The notes under the pieces are model-generated. The model was not told where the DNA came from. It did no database searches and worked only from the letters and a program-made list of their open reading frames with translations. A program made the position numbers and the translations under genes. A stretch of DNA of 64,000 bases. It comes from Chitinophaga lutea (GTDB lineage: Bacteria > Bacteroidota > Bacteroidia > Chitinophagales > Chitinophagaceae). Location: NCBI RefSeq assembly GCF_003813775.1, contig NZ_RPDH01000002.1, forward strand, positions 2,232,001 to 2,296,000. The letters run 5' to 3'. Positions 19,006-29,928 of the stretch are shown piece after piece; position 1 is the first letter of the stretch, and each line of letters starts with the position of its first letter.

Positions 19006-19698
19006 ATGTCTGAATCACAAAACTACCAGGAAGGCGCCGTGCTGCTGATCAACAAGCCGTTAACCTGGACTTCCTTTGACGTTGTACGCAAAATCCGCAA
19101 TACCACGAAAGCCAAAATAGGCCATGCCGGCACGCTCGACCCGCTGGCCACCGGGCTGCTCATCTGCTGCACGGGTAAAATGACCAAAAAGATCAACGAA
19201 TACCAGGCGCAGGAAAAAGAATACACCGGCACTTTTACGCTGGGCGCCACCACCCCTACCTTCGACCTGGAGTCGGCCCCGGAAAACGAACAACCCGTGC
19301 CCGCACTCAGCAAAGAAGAACTGCAGGCCATTGCGGACCGCTTCACCGGCCCGCAGCAGCAACTGCCTCCCATCCACTCCGCCATCAAGCAGAACGGCAA
19401 ACCCATTTATCACCTGGCCCGCAAAGGCGTGGAAGTAAAAGTGGAACCGCGCTCGATCGTGATCCATGCTTTCGAGATCACGGAAGTCAACCTCCCCGTG
19501 GTGCATTTCAGGGTGCAATGCAGCACCGGCACCTACATCCGTTCGCTGGCCAACGACTTCGGCGTGGCCGTGGGCTGCGGCGCGCACCTCAGCAGTTTGT
19601 GCCGCACGCGGATCGGCGCTTTCAGACTGGAAGATGCCATGGAAGTGACGGATTTTATTGAGGCGTATAAACAGGCGCATCCGAAGGAACAGGGCTAG
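19006..19698 (+). CDS. truB: tRNA pseudouridine(55) synthase
   Basis: Converts U55 in the T-loop of tRNAs to pseudouridine. The 230-residue sequence has the N-terminal GAVLLINKPLTWTSFDVVRKIR and the catalytic motif GHAGTLDPLATGLL with nucleophile Asp45, then KEYTGTFTLGATTPTFD and the RNA-binding CSTGTYIRSLANDFG. The C-terminal PUA-like extension of enteric TruB is short or absent. The gene has a consensus promoter placed directly against its ATG. An exact duplicate function is not visible elsewhere in the window. Confidence 0.97.
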   Translation: MSESQNYQEGAVLLINKPLTWTSFDVVRKIRNTTKAKIGHAGTLDPLATGLLICCTGKMTKKINEYQAQEKEYTGTFTLGATTPTFDLESAPENEQPVPALSKEELQAIADRFTGPQQQLPPIHSAIKQNGKPIYHLARKGVEVKVEPRSIVIHAFEITEVNLPVVHFRVQCSTGTYIRSLANDFGVAVGCGAHLSSLCRTRIGAFRLEDAMEVTDFIEAYKQAHPKEQG

Positions 19699-19912
19699 CT
19701 GTCAACTGCTTTCCATCCTACAATCAGCATTTCATTTTCGACGGGAATTATACCGGAACGGGGAAACCGGTTCCTTGCAGTCCTGTTGCAACATTTCAAC
19801 CCGGCCATTCACCGGAACGTATAGCTGTGTGTAAGCATGCCCACGTGATGTCCAATACGCCGGCGGAACCAGGCACACTGTTCCGGCAGCAAAATTTTCT
19901 TCAGCAAAATCA

Positions 19913-22339
19913 TCAGAACGGATACCCGATCGCGATATTCCAGATCACATTTTCCCGGCGCCAGCGGCTGTCGCCCAGCGCCCACTCGTTGATGAACCAG
20001 CCGCTCTGGTTTTTGGTGGGGTATGGTTTTTTGAGCGGGATGCCCCAGTCGACCCGGATCACGAAATAACTGAAGTCGAGGCGGGCGCCGAGGCCGGTGC
20101 CGATCGCCAGTTGTTTATACAGGTTGCCGAACTGGAAATCGGCGCCGGGGCGCGACGTATCTTTCTTCAGCATCCAGATATTACCGAAATCAAGGAAGGT
20201 AGCTCCTTTGAGGTTGATCGTGCCGCCGAACAGACGCAGCAGGTCGAAGCGGTATTCCGCGTTTGCTTCCAGCTTCATATCGCCCGTCTGATCAGGGAAA
20301 ATGGCCGCGACGGGCGACATGTCCACATACGACCCCGGCCCGAGCGTACGCAGCCGCCAGGCGCGGATGCTGTTGGGGCCGCCGGCGGTGAACTGGCGGA
20401 TGTAGGGCAATACATCGCTCTGCCCGTAAGGAATACCGAGGCCGACATATGCACGCGTGGCCACCGACGATTTATTGTAAATCCAGTAATGGCGGTAATC
20501 CGCTTCTCCCCGCACGAACTGCGAGATCTTTACCCTGGCGAGGCTTTCCAGGTCGTTTTTGCCACTGGTGATGCCGCTGATGGCGCCGTTGATGCCTTTC
20601 AGCCACAGGCCGGATTCTTCGAAGGTGGCGCGGAAGAAGGAGTTTTTCCTTTTATGGAAAATATCGTTGTTCGAAAAAGTATAGGTCACCGCCTCGCCGC
20701 CGACGAACGCGGGTTCGAAGCTGCGGCGCAGGTACGGGTTGGGATCCACCACCGTGTCTTTGAAACCCTGGCTCAGCACCACCTGCACGTAGTTGAGGGT
20801 AAAGGGTTTGGCCGTCCACCGTTTGTAGATGGACTCGTTCCATTCGTAACCGAACGCGCCGTTTACCGTGCGGATATTAAACTTGTCGATCCTCGTCAGG
20901 TTGTTGAAACCGGCGGATATCCTCGTTTTGGCGGTGGAGCGGTTGTTTTGCCGCACGCGGAATGGGGTGACGAAGCGCGGCAAAATGAAATCCGCGTTCA
21001 GGCCGTATTCGGTGGCCTGCATGTTAAACTGGCCGCCCTGGTTGCGCACCACTTCCAGCCCGCCTTTCAGCGTGATGTGCAGTTCGTTGGCCGCCCGGTT
21101 CACGTTGAAATGCCGGTATCCCAGCGATACGCCGCTACCCACAAAATAATCGCTACTGGTGGTGAGGTCGATGTTGGCGCTCAGCTCCTGCTTCTTACGC
21201 GGGGTGAGCTGGATGAAGGCGTCGAGCTTCTGCACCGTGTCTTTGTTTTCCTTGAACTGTACTGTCACAAACTGCCAGAGGTTCAGCTCGTACAGGCGGT
21301 TCACCGTATTGTTGTACGCGGTGGTGGAATATTTTTCGTTGCTGCGCAGCTGCACGGCTCTCGACAATACCCGCGGACGGATGATGTTCTCGTGGTATTT
21401 CACGATGAGGTGCCGGCTTTGGGTGGTGTGGAAACCGGTGTCGTTCACATTGTCGTTCAGCGTGAAATCCGGGAACGCATAAATTTTATTGAGGTAAAAC
21501 AGTTTAGTCAGGTCGCTGGCGGAATCTTCGGGCTGGCGGATCGACAGCTCCACGTCCATCGTGGGTTTCTGGTCGGCGCTCAGCACCGTGGGCATGCTTT
21601 CGAAAGGGTTCAGCGGGTCTACGAACAGCGATTTGTTCAGCGTGTCTACCGTAAAGATCACCAGGTCGCGGTTGAATTTGTAATACCCGGCGTCCCTGAT
21701 CATGCGGGTGAGTCGCTCGCGCTCGTCGCGCAGGTTACCGGCTTTGTAGGCGTCGTTTACCTTGAGCAGCGAGAGGTTTTCGCCGGTCTTCACGATTTTG
21801 GCGATGGCCGTATCGGGAATGTCGTACGTGATTTTCCTGATCACGAAATTCTTGCCGGTGTTCACTTCGTAGGTCACGCTGGCCTTCTGGGCCTTGATAT
21901 CGGTTTTAGGCTGCACCGTGGCATAGAAATAACCCTGGTTGTTGAGATACGATACCATGCGGGCGGCGGATTCTTTCGCTTTCGCGGAGTCGTAGATCAC
22001 CGGCGCCTGGAGGTTTCTTTCGGCCAGCACCAGGTTCCAGAACCAGTTGCTTTTTTTGTCGTATGTTTTTTTATTGTACAGCCACACTTTCAGGCGGGTG
22101 CCGAGCACTTTCTGGTTGGGCTTCTGCAGCATGAGGGAGGTGGAAGACAGGTCGCTTTTCAGTTCGTTCTTTTCGGTGGAATTGAGTTTCCCTTTAATAT
22201 CCACGCTGCTGGCGGTGAGCAGGCTCTGGTCTTTCTGGAGGTATTGGGTGTTGGAGCAGGCTTGCAGCAACAGGCACAGCAGCATCAGCAGCGCCGGTAC
22301 CGGCAGATGGAGTGATGTTGCATATGTCGTTTTCTTCAC
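19913..22339 (-). CDS. tamL: TamL: lipoprotein BamA/TamA-family outer-membrane protein
   Basis: An 808-residue Omp85-family protein. It begins with a lipoprotein signal (MKKTTYATSLHLPVPALLMLLCLLLQAC) with lipobox cysteine Cys28, has POTRA-like repeats through roughly residues 40-330 and a C-terminal 16-strand barrel domain containing the GGPNSIRAWRLRTLGPGS motif and LEANAEYRFDLLRLFGG. The lipid anchor is the feature that distinguishes the Bacteroidota variant TamL from ordinary TamA. It is expected to assist insertion of outer-membrane proteins together with TamB, which is not in the window. It is divergent from the RNA methyltransferase gene. Confidence 0.88.
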   Translation of the reverse strand: MKKTTYATSLHLPVPALLMLLCLLLQACSNTQYLQKDQSLLTASSVDIKGKLNSTEKNELKSDLSSTSLMLQKPNQKVLGTRLKVWLYNKKTYDKKSNWFWNLVLAERNLQAPVIYDSAKAKESAARMVSYLNNQGYFYATVQPKTDIKAQKASVTYEVNTGKNFVIRKITYDIPDTAIAKIVKTGENLSLLKVNDAYKAGNLRDERERLTRMIRDAGYYKFNRDLVIFTVDTLNKSLFVDPLNPFESMPTVLSADQKPTMDVELSIRQPEDSASDLTKLFYLNKIYAFPDFTLNDNVNDTGFHTTQSRHLIVKYHENIIRPRVLSRAVQLRSNEKYSTTAYNNTVNRLYELNLWQFVTVQFKENKDTVQKLDAFIQLTPRKKQELSANIDLTTSSDYFVGSGVSLGYRHFNVNRAANELHITLKGGLEVVRNQGGQFNMQATEYGLNADFILPRFVTPFRVRQNNRSTAKTRISAGFNNLTRIDKFNIRTVNGAFGYEWNESIYKRWTAKPFTLNYVQVVLSQGFKDTVVDPNPYLRRSFEPAFVGGEAVTYTFSNNDIFHKRKNSFFRATFEESGLWLKGINGAISGITSGKNDLESLARVKISQFVRGEADYRHYWIYNKSSVATRAYVGLGIPYGQSDVLPYIRQFTAGGPNSIRAWRLRTLGPGSYVDMSPVAAIFPDQTGDMKLEANAEYRFDLLRLFGGTINLKGATFLDFGNIWMLKKDTSRPGADFQFGNLYKQLAIGTGLGARLDFSYFVIRVDWGIPLKKPYPTKNQSGWFINEWALGDSRWRRENVIWNIAIGYPF

Positions 22340-22390
22340 TGGCAGTTTGAATTATCGGGTATTGACGCATCCCTCCTGTAAAGGGCCTGC

Positions 22391-22421
22391 TTGGCTGAAT
22401 GCCGGATTTCCTGTAGGTTTG
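22391..22421 (+). promoter_or_regulatory. Promoter directly abutting the RNA methyltransferase gene
   Basis: TTG (22391-22393), 20 nt, TAGGTTTG (22414-22421), then five bases to the ATG at 22427. The spacing implies a leaderless or nearly leaderless mRNA, as for truB. The two -33 regions also share the string TTGGCTG. Confidence 0.78.
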
Positions 22422-22426
22422 ACCCC

Positions 22427-23155
22427 ATGTTATCAAAGGCGCAAATTAAATATATTCAATCATTACAGCACAAAAAAAACAGGCAAAAATTCGGCCAGTT
22501 TGTGGCGGAGGGCGATAAGATCGTACAGGAACTGGCCGGCAGCGCCCAGACCGTAAAAGCCATTTACGCCACCGAAGCCTGGCTGGCCGCCCATTCCGTA
22601 CCGGCCGGCATCACGGTGGAGGCTGTAGGGCCGGATGCGCTCAAACAAATGTCGTCGCTCTCCACGCCCAACCAGGCGCTGGCGCTGGCAGACATTCCCG
22701 CCCTGCCGCCGCTGCGGCTTGAAGGCACCGTATCCCTTGCGCTGGATACCGTGCAGGACCCGGGCAATGTGGGCACCATTATTCGTATAGCCGACTGGTT
22801 TGGCATCCGCCAGATCATCTGCACGCCGGAGTGCGCGGACGCCTTTAACGCCAAAACCATCCAGGCCACCATGGGCAGCTTCCTCCGGGTGGCCGTACAC
22901 GTGCAGTCCCTTACGGACCTGCTGCGGACCAACAAACACATCTCCTCCTACGCCGCCACCCTGCACGGCGAAAACATCGTACATACCCCGGTCATCAAAG
23001 AAGGCATTATCCTGATCGGCAACGAATCGCGCGGGCTCAGCGAAGAAGTGCTGGCATTATGCAGCCACCGCATCACCATTCCCCGCCTCGGCCAGGCCGA
23101 ATCCTTAAACGCCGCCGTGGCCACCGGTATTATCTGCGGCCGCCTGCTTATTTGA
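22427..23155 (+). CDS. TrmH/SpoU-family RNA 2'-O-methyltransferase
   Basis: A 242-residue SPOUT methyltransferase. An N-terminal substrate-binding domain (KAQIKYIQSLQHKKNRQKFGQFVAEGDKIVQEL) precedes the knotted catalytic domain, whose three motifs are all visible: NVGTIIRIADWFG, ILIGNESRGLSEE and ITIPRLGQAESLNAAVATGII. The enzyme transfers methyl from S-adenosylmethionine to a ribose in rRNA or tRNA; the exact nucleotide cannot be told. The ATG at 22427 is preferred to an upstream in-frame ATG at 22391 because that one lies in the -33 box. Its end overlaps the convergent permease gene by 8 nt. Confidence 0.92.
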   Translation: MLSKAQIKYIQSLQHKKNRQKFGQFVAEGDKIVQELAGSAQTVKAIYATEAWLAAHSVPAGITVEAVGPDALKQMSSLSTPNQALALADIPALPPLRLEGTVSLALDTVQDPGNVGTIIRIADWFGIRQIICTPECADAFNAKTIQATMGSFLRVAVHVQSLTDLLRTNKHISSYAATLHGENIVHTPVIKEGIILIGNESRGLSEEVLALCSHRITIPRLGQAESLNAAVATGIICGRLLI

Positions 23156-24368
23156 ACTGGATGGCTTTAACGGGCAGGATGCGCTGCACCAGCAGGGAAG
23201 GTATCAGTAAAATGAGCACGCAGATGAGCAGCGTGCCGGCGTTGATGAGTATCACTTTCCACCATTGTATGGCTATCGGGGCTACCGACATGTAATAGGA
23301 TTCTTCAGGGAGTTTGAAAAAACCGGTGTGCTGCTGCAGCAGCGCCAGGCCGATGCCCAACACGTTCCCGATCACGATGCCCGCCAGCACGATGTACCCC
23401 GCCTGGTACACGAATACGCCCTGTATGGCGCCGTTCCGCATCCCCAGCGCTTTCAGGATGCCCACCATGTTGGTGCGCTCCAGTATCAGGATGAGGATGG
23501 CCGTGATCATGTTGATCACCGCCACGATGGTCATGATCACCAGGATGATGATCTCGTTTTTGTTCTGCAACCCCAGCCAGTCGAAAATATTCGGGTACAC
23601 CTCCTGCATGCTCCGCAGGTTCAGCTCGTCGGGCAGCACCTCGCCGATGCTGCTGCGGGCGCTGTCGATCATCCCGTAGTTGTGCAGGAACACTTCGTAC
23701 CCGCCGATGTCGCCGGGCTCCCAGTCGTTCAGCCGGCGGATGAGACTGATGTCGCCCAGCAGGTACGCTTTGTCGTATTCTTCGATCCCGGTTTTGTAAA
23801 TGCCGCAGATATTGAGTTTGCGGGCACGCGGAGGCAAGCCGTCGCCCCGCATGAAATATACCACCACCGCGTCGTTGAGGCGTAACTGTAAGAGTGCGGC
23901 GGTGTTGGCGGAAATGATGATGTCTGACGAATATCCGCTGTCCGTATACCGGACGGGGCGCCCTTCTTCAAGAAAGGAGAGTTTGCTGCCGGGGGCGATG
24001 CCCTTGAAGATCATGCCCTCGGTTTCCTTGTTATTTTTGACGATCACGCTTTTGGTGGCGAACTCGTACACGTCCTTCACCTGCGGGATAGCACGGATGC
24101 GGGCCTCCAGCGCACTGTCTGCCTCGAACGGGATCTGTTCCGCCAGCGGGCCGGCGTTCACCTGGTACTGGGTCACATGCATGTGGCCCCAGAAGCTGAA
24201 GATCTTGTCGGATATGACCTGCTGGAACCCGTTGATCAGCGCGGTGGCCATTATCATCACCGCCACACTGAAGGCCGTGGCGATCATGGCTATGTTGATG
24301 ATGAACTTGGAAAAGGAAGAAAAACGGTTAAAAGCAATCCTTCCGGCAATAAACAGGGACACGCGCAT
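23148..24368 (-). CDS. LolE/FtsX-like ABC transporter permease
   Basis: A 406-residue membrane protein with the MacB/FtsX layout: one N-terminal membrane helix (SKFIINIAMIATAFSVAVMIMATAL), a large periplasmic domain (about residues 45-260), and three C-terminal helices, the last ending in LLIPSLLVQRILPVKAIQFK. Such proteins pair with a LolD-like ATPase to extract lipoproteins from the inner membrane. The start at 24368 (MRVSLFIAGRIAFNRFSSF) matches the family; an upstream GTG/ATG would add a non-membrane tail. No ATPase gene is adjacent. It is divergent from the type IX secretion plug gene. Confidence 0.85.
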   Translation of the reverse strand: MRVSLFIAGRIAFNRFSSFSKFIINIAMIATAFSVAVMIMATALINGFQQVISDKIFSFWGHMHVTQYQVNAGPLAEQIPFEADSALEARIRAIPQVKDVYEFATKSVIVKNNKETEGMIFKGIAPGSKLSFLEEGRPVRYTDSGYSSDIIISANTAALLQLRLNDAVVVYFMRGDGLPPRARKLNICGIYKTGIEEYDKAYLLGDISLIRRLNDWEPGDIGGYEVFLHNYGMIDSARSSIGEVLPDELNLRSMQEVYPNIFDWLGLQNKNEIIILVIMTIVAVINMITAILILILERTNMVGILKALGMRNGAIQGVFVYQAGYIVLAGIVIGNVLGIGLALLQQHTGFFKLPEESYYMSVAPIAIQWWKVILINAGTLLICVLILLIPSLLVQRILPVKAIQFK

Positions 24369-24411
24369 ACCGCAATTTATACAATTTAGAAATTCATTGT
24401 AAATTACAGCT

Positions 24412-25698
24412 ATGAGCAGAGTAGCAAAAGCATGCTGTACCGTGATCGCGTTGTTTGGTTTTTTAACCCTGCGGGCGCAGGAAAATACCATCACCCCTGA
24501 CCACATTTACCACCGCAACATCGCCACGGTGAAACTCAACCCGCCCGGCGAACCCCTCGGCATGCCCATTGTGCCGCTCAACGGCGGCGATGTGCTGGAG
24601 CTGACGTTCGACGATCTCCTGAATGAAGTGCGGACGTACTACTACACGCTGGTGCTTTGCGACGCCGACTGGAAACCCGCACAGCTCAATCCCATCGAGT
24701 ACCTGCGGGGATTCACCGAAAACCAGATCCGGACCTACCGCTTCTCCAGCATCGCCCTGCAGAAGTACGTGCATTATACGCTGCAGATCCCCAACGCCAA
24801 CTGCATGCCCACCAAAGCAGGCAATTACCTGCTGAAAGTGTACCTCGACAGTGATACCTCCAAACTCGCTTTCACCCGCCGGCTGATGGTATTCAACAAC
24901 CGCGCCGGCGTAACCGGGTATATTTCGCAGCCCACCAACCCGAAGCTGTTCAGGAACTCACAAAAACTCAACATCGCCGTCAACGTCAAAGGCCTCAACA
25001 TACAGAACCCGTTCAACCAGGTGAAGGTGGTGATACAGCAGAACTTCCGCTGGGACAATGCCATCACCGGCCTCAAGCCCATGTTCATCAAAGGGGACGT
25101 GATCGAATACAATGCGGAACAGGACTGTATTTTCCCCGCCATGAAAGAATGGCGATGGGCTGATCTGCGCAGCTTCCGCCTGCAAACCGAAAGGGTGCAG
25201 AAAACCGACTACCGCAAAACCGGTACGGAAGTAACGCTCATGCCCGACTTCGCGCGCGACAACGTGGTATACCAATACCTGAAAGATATCAACGGGATGT
25301 TTTACCCCGGCACCATAGAAGATTATGATCCCAATTTCGAAGGCGACTACGCACGGGTGAATTTCACCTTCCCCGCCAAGGAACCGTATGCCGGGTATGA
25401 TATGTACATATTCGGGGAACTGACCAACTACGAGCTCAACACGCTCAACAAAATGACCTACAACGGCCCCCGGCAGGCTTACGAGGGCGCGTTATATCTT
25501 AAACAGGGCTACTACAATTACGTCTATGGCCTGCTCGACAGAACGAACAACAAGTTCAGCACGGAATACACCGAAGGCAACTGGTGGGAAACCGAAAATG
25601 CCTACACCGTGCTCGTGTATTACCGCGGCCTCGGCGGGCGGTACGACGAACTGGTGGGCCAGCTGCGCCTCAATTCCCTTTTGAACCGGTCAAGGTAA
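24412..25698 (+). CDS. Type IX secretion system plug protein (DUF5103)
   Basis: A 428-residue exported protein (signal peptide MSRVAKACCTVIALFGFLTLRAQ). The remainder, with ITPDHIYHRNIATVKLNP, YTLVLCDADWKPAQLNPIEYL, SFRLQTERVQKTDYRKTG and a C-terminal carbohydrate-binding-like fold (YDMYIFGELTNYELN), matches my recollection of DUF5103, described as the plug of the SprA translocon in Flavobacterium johnsoniae. It would close the secretion pore when no PorV shuttle is bound. No other T9SS component is in the window, so the organism presumably carries them elsewhere. It overlaps the convergent NDH-2 gene by 9 nt. Confidence 0.82.
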   Translation: MSRVAKACCTVIALFGFLTLRAQENTITPDHIYHRNIATVKLNPPGEPLGMPIVPLNGGDVLELTFDDLLNEVRTYYYTLVLCDADWKPAQLNPIEYLRGFTENQIRTYRFSSIALQKYVHYTLQIPNANCMPTKAGNYLLKVYLDSDTSKLAFTRRLMVFNNRAGVTGYISQPTNPKLFRNSQKLNIAVNVKGLNIQNPFNQVKVVIQQNFRWDNAITGLKPMFIKGDVIEYNAEQDCIFPAMKEWRWADLRSFRLQTERVQKTDYRKTGTEVTLMPDFARDNVVYQYLKDINGMFYPGTIEDYDPNFEGDYARVNFTFPAKEPYAGYDMYIFGELTNYELNTLNKMTYNGPRQAYEGALYLKQGYYNYVYGLLDRTNNKFSTEYTEGNWWETENAYTVLVYYRGLGGRYDELVGQLRLNSLLNRSR

Positions 25699-27021
25699 AA
25701 GCGGGTCCGTCTGGTACACAGACTGCCGCAGCTTCACGATGTTGGCCGCGCCACGTTTGATGATGATGCGCGTGCCGCGGTCGTATGTAAAATAGCGGTA
25801 GAACCAGTTGATGAATACCACAAGTTTATTGCGGAACCCCAGCAGGTTGAGCAGGTGCACCACCATCCAGGCCACCCATGCCAGGTAGCCGCTGAGGCGG
25901 ATGCCCGCAAACTCGGCCACGGCGCGGTTACGGCCGATAGTGGCCATGCTGCCGAGGTCGGCGTATCTGAACGGTTTCATGGCGCGGCCGCGGAGCGATG
26001 CGGTGATGTTTTTACCGAGCTGTTTGCCCTGCTGCATCGCCACCTGCGCCACCATCGGGTAACCTTTCGGGAAACGGTCGTCGTTGACCATCATCGCAAT
26101 ATCACCGATCGCGTAAATGTTTTTGCTTCCTTTCACGAGGTTGAACTCATCCACGTTCACACGCCCGTTGGGCAACACTTCCGCTTCCGGCAAACCGGCT
26201 ATGGGCATACCTTTCACGCCGGCAGACCATAAGAGCGACTGCGTTTCGATCGTTTCGCCGTTGCTCAGCAACAGGTTGTGGCCGTCATAATCTTTCACAG
26301 CCACGTTCGTCATCACTTTCACGCCGATATGTTCCAGGCTGGCGAATGTTTTTTTACTGCTGGCTTCCGTCATACCTGCCAGCACGCGCGGGCCGGCTTC
26401 GATGAGATAGATGTTCATCAGGTGCAGCGGCAGCTCCGGGTAATCTTTCGGCAATATGTATTTGCGCAGTTCCGCGAAAGCGCCTGCCAGCTCAACGCCG
26501 GTAGGGCCGCCGCCCACCATCACGAAGTTCAGTTTGGGCCTGATCTCCTTTTCGCTGCTCAGCAGCAGCGATTCCTCGAATTGTTTCAGCACGTAGTTCC
26601 GGATCTGCACCGCTTCGATGAGCGACTTCATGCCGATCGCGTTTTCTTCGATGAGTTTATTGCCGAAAAAGTTCGTATTGCTGCCCGTGGCGATCACGAG
26701 GTAGTTGTATCTGATGTCGCCGATGTTGGTGACGAGCACATTATCGGCCGCATTCACGCTTTTCACCTCTCCCATCCGGAAATGGAAGTTTTTCTGGCGT
26801 TTGAAGATGCCGCGGAGGGGAAAAGCGATGCTGTCGGGTTCAAGGCCTGCCGTAGCTACCTGGTACAACAGGGGTTGAAAAAGATGATAGTTATTCCTGT
26901 CGAGCAACACTACCTGCACCGGGGCGTTTTTCAGGGATTTGGCAATATTGATGCCTGCAAAGCCGCCTCCCACAATCACCACCCGGGGTCTGTCCGTATC
27001 CGGAATATTCGGTTGTATCAT
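25690..27021 (-). CDS. ndh: Type II NADH:quinone dehydrogenase (NDH-2)
   Basis: A 443-residue flavoprotein that passes electrons from NADH to the quinone pool without pumping protons. The FAD-binding Rossmann motif VVIVGGGFAGINIAKSL is near residue 15, the NADH-binding one, VMVGGGPTGVELAGAFAEL, near residue 167, and the FAD-phosphate motif KNIYAIGDIA near residue 295. The C-terminal part has a hydrophobic stretch (GYLAWVAWMVVHLLNLLGFRN) that anchors it to the inner membrane. It is monocistronic with its own upstream -7 box. The 3' end overlaps DUF5103 tail to tail. Confidence 0.94.
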   Translation of the reverse strand: MIQPNIPDTDRPRVVIVGGGFAGINIAKSLKNAPVQVVLLDRNNYHLFQPLLYQVATAGLEPDSIAFPLRGIFKRQKNFHFRMGEVKSVNAADNVLVTNIGDIRYNYLVIATGSNTNFFGNKLIEENAIGMKSLIEAVQIRNYVLKQFEESLLLSSEKEIRPKLNFVMVGGGPTGVELAGAFAELRKYILPKDYPELPLHLMNIYLIEAGPRVLAGMTEASSKKTFASLEHIGVKVMTNVAVKDYDGHNLLLSNGETIETQSLLWSAGVKGMPIAGLPEAEVLPNGRVNVDEFNLVKGSKNIYAIGDIAMMVNDDRFPKGYPMVAQVAMQQGKQLGKNITASLRGRAMKPFRYADLGSMATIGRNRAVAEFAGIRLSGYLAWVAWMVVHLLNLLGFRNKLVVFINWFYRYFTYDRGTRIIIKRGAANIVKLRQSVYQTDPLLP

Positions 27022-27088
27022 ATGTCAGATTTTAAAGCCATGAGTACAGCAATCTGGCCACAAATGCCATACCATTGTTAATTTTTAT

Positions 27089-27096
27089 CAAAAGTA
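27089..27096 (-). promoter_or_regulatory. -7 element of the ndh promoter
   Basis: The minus strand reads TACTTTTG at 27096-27089, about 68 nt before the ndh ATG. The -33 position has TTC instead of TTG, so the match is partial. Confidence 0.5.
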
Positions 27097-27284
27097 CAAA
27101 ACTTTCAGTAAAAAATGAAAGATAAGGGAAAGATATTCCGGATGGCGTAAGCGGAATGGGCGGCGCGAGGAAGTTACAACAGGGCAAGAAGTCCGGTGGG
27201 TAAGCGTTTGGCCGGATGAAGGATATCAATAAAATTTGAGCGGGGAATTTGCGGGCCATTAAAAGTGTTCCCGGTGCTGAAAGC

Positions 27285-27317
27285 AAAAAAGGGCTGCTTT
27301 TGGTTAAAAAGCAGCCC
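27285..27317 (-). terminator. Terminator of the glpK-glpF operon
   Basis: Perfect 11-bp stem GGGCTGCTTTT/AAAAGCAGCCC (27291-27301 with 27307-27317), loop of 5, and a T6 tract on the minus strand (plus-strand A run 27285-27290). It begins 22 nt after the glpF stop. Confidence 0.9.
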
Positions 27318-27338
27318 TTCCGCAATATGTTTTCTTCC

Positions 27339-28046
27339 TTATTTCAGCCCCATATACAGCGCTGTTGCCAGCATGGCGCCGATGATCGGCCCCACAACGG
27401 GAATCCAGGCGTACCCCCAGTCGCTGTCGCGTTTGTTTCTGATGGGCAGCACCAGGTGCGCCAGGCGCGGACCGAGGTCCCTGGCCGGGTTGATGGCGTA
27501 GCCGGTAGGCCCGCCGAGCGAGAGGCCAATGCCCAGCACTACCAGCGAAATCGGCAGCGCATCTACCGCACCGAGGCCATGCACGGGTTTGACGATGAAA
27601 AACACGGCAACAATGAGTACAAATGTCCCCACTATTTCGGTGATGAGATTGGGAACGGTGGCGCGGACAGCCGGAGAGGTGCAGAAAACGGCCATTTTCA
27701 GGTCCGCATCGTCCGTTGCCTCGAACTGTTTCATATAAGCGGCCCATACCGTACAGGCGCCTAAAAACGCCCCTAAAAGCTGTGCGGCGAGGTAAGTGGG
27801 CACTACGTCCCACTGGATGGCGCCAGCCACGGCGAGCGACAGCGTAACGGCGGAGTTCAGGTGCGCGCCGCTGTAAGCGCCCACGGTGATCACGCCTACG
27901 AATACGGCCATGGCCCAGCCCATGGTAATCACAATCCATCCGCTGTTTTGGCCTTTGTTCTTATTGAGTACAACATTCGCTACCACACCGTTGCCCAGGA
28001 TAATCAGCAGGGCGGTACCGAGTAATTCTGCCAGAAAAATTGACAT
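27339..28046 (-). CDS. glpF: Glycerol facilitator-type aquaporin
   Basis: A 235-residue major intrinsic protein with six hydrophobic segments and two half-helix motifs. The second is canonical (NPARDLGPR, Asn186-Asp190; the Asp is typical of glycerol-conducting members). The first reads SGAHLNSAVTL, that is Asn64-Ser65-Ala66 instead of NPA, and the codons AAC TCC GCC are clear. Proline substitutions at this site occur in some aquaporins, so the pore may still work. The gene follows glpK by 37 nt on the same strand, supporting a role in glycerol uptake with phosphorylation trapping. Confidence 0.92.
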   Translation of the reverse strand: MSIFLAELLGTALLIILGNGVVANVVLNKNKGQNSGWIVITMGWAMAVFVGVITVGAYSGAHLNSAVTLSLAVAGAIQWDVVPTYLAAQLLGAFLGACTVWAAYMKQFEATDDADLKMAVFCTSPAVRATVPNLITEIVGTFVLIVAVFFIVKPVHGLGAVDALPISLVVLGIGLSLGGPTGYAINPARDLGPRLAHLVLPIRNKRDSDWGYAWIPVVGPIIGAMLATALYMGLK

Positions 28047-28083
28047 AACTGGTCGTGTTTTTTATGAGTTGATGGGTTGAGGA

Positions 28084-29580
<1,497 letters not shown>

Positions 29581-29928
29581 GCGGGTGTTCTGGCTATTTT
29601 TTAGAGTGAATTTAGTATTGTTTAACGTGGTACCTAGTTTTACGAGGTAGTAAGATAGTTGTAATAAATTAAAAGTAAAAAAAAATATCGGGGCAAGGGA
29701 ATGAAAGGAGGCAATTTCAGGGGAACGGGAATGGTGAGAGCGGATGCTTTGGAGGGGCAATGCATCCCGGCGTCTGCTTCTCTCCTCCCGGCATGCTTCG
29801 GACAGGCTTTTCTAACCAAAGGTGTGAACCTATATCAGGACCAGACCATACAGCGACAGGTAACTGCCGGAGGTTTGTTTCCAGCGTAAGAAAATGGAGG
29901 CTGGAAGAACACCGCCCCGGCAAAGCAC
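29581..29928. other. Intergenic region upstream of glpK with no recognisable gene
   Basis: About 350 nt between glpK and the fsa terminator. It is AT-rich close to glpK and contains only short open frames without family resemblance. I see no clear -33/-7 promoter for glpK here, although the operon must start in this stretch. Confidence 0.5.

Noticed and set aside
20111..22315. Open frame of 734 codons antisense to tamL
   Set aside because: tamL shows a lipoprotein signal and Omp85 motifs on the other strand; the antisense translation is rich in His/Gly/Arg and has no motif.
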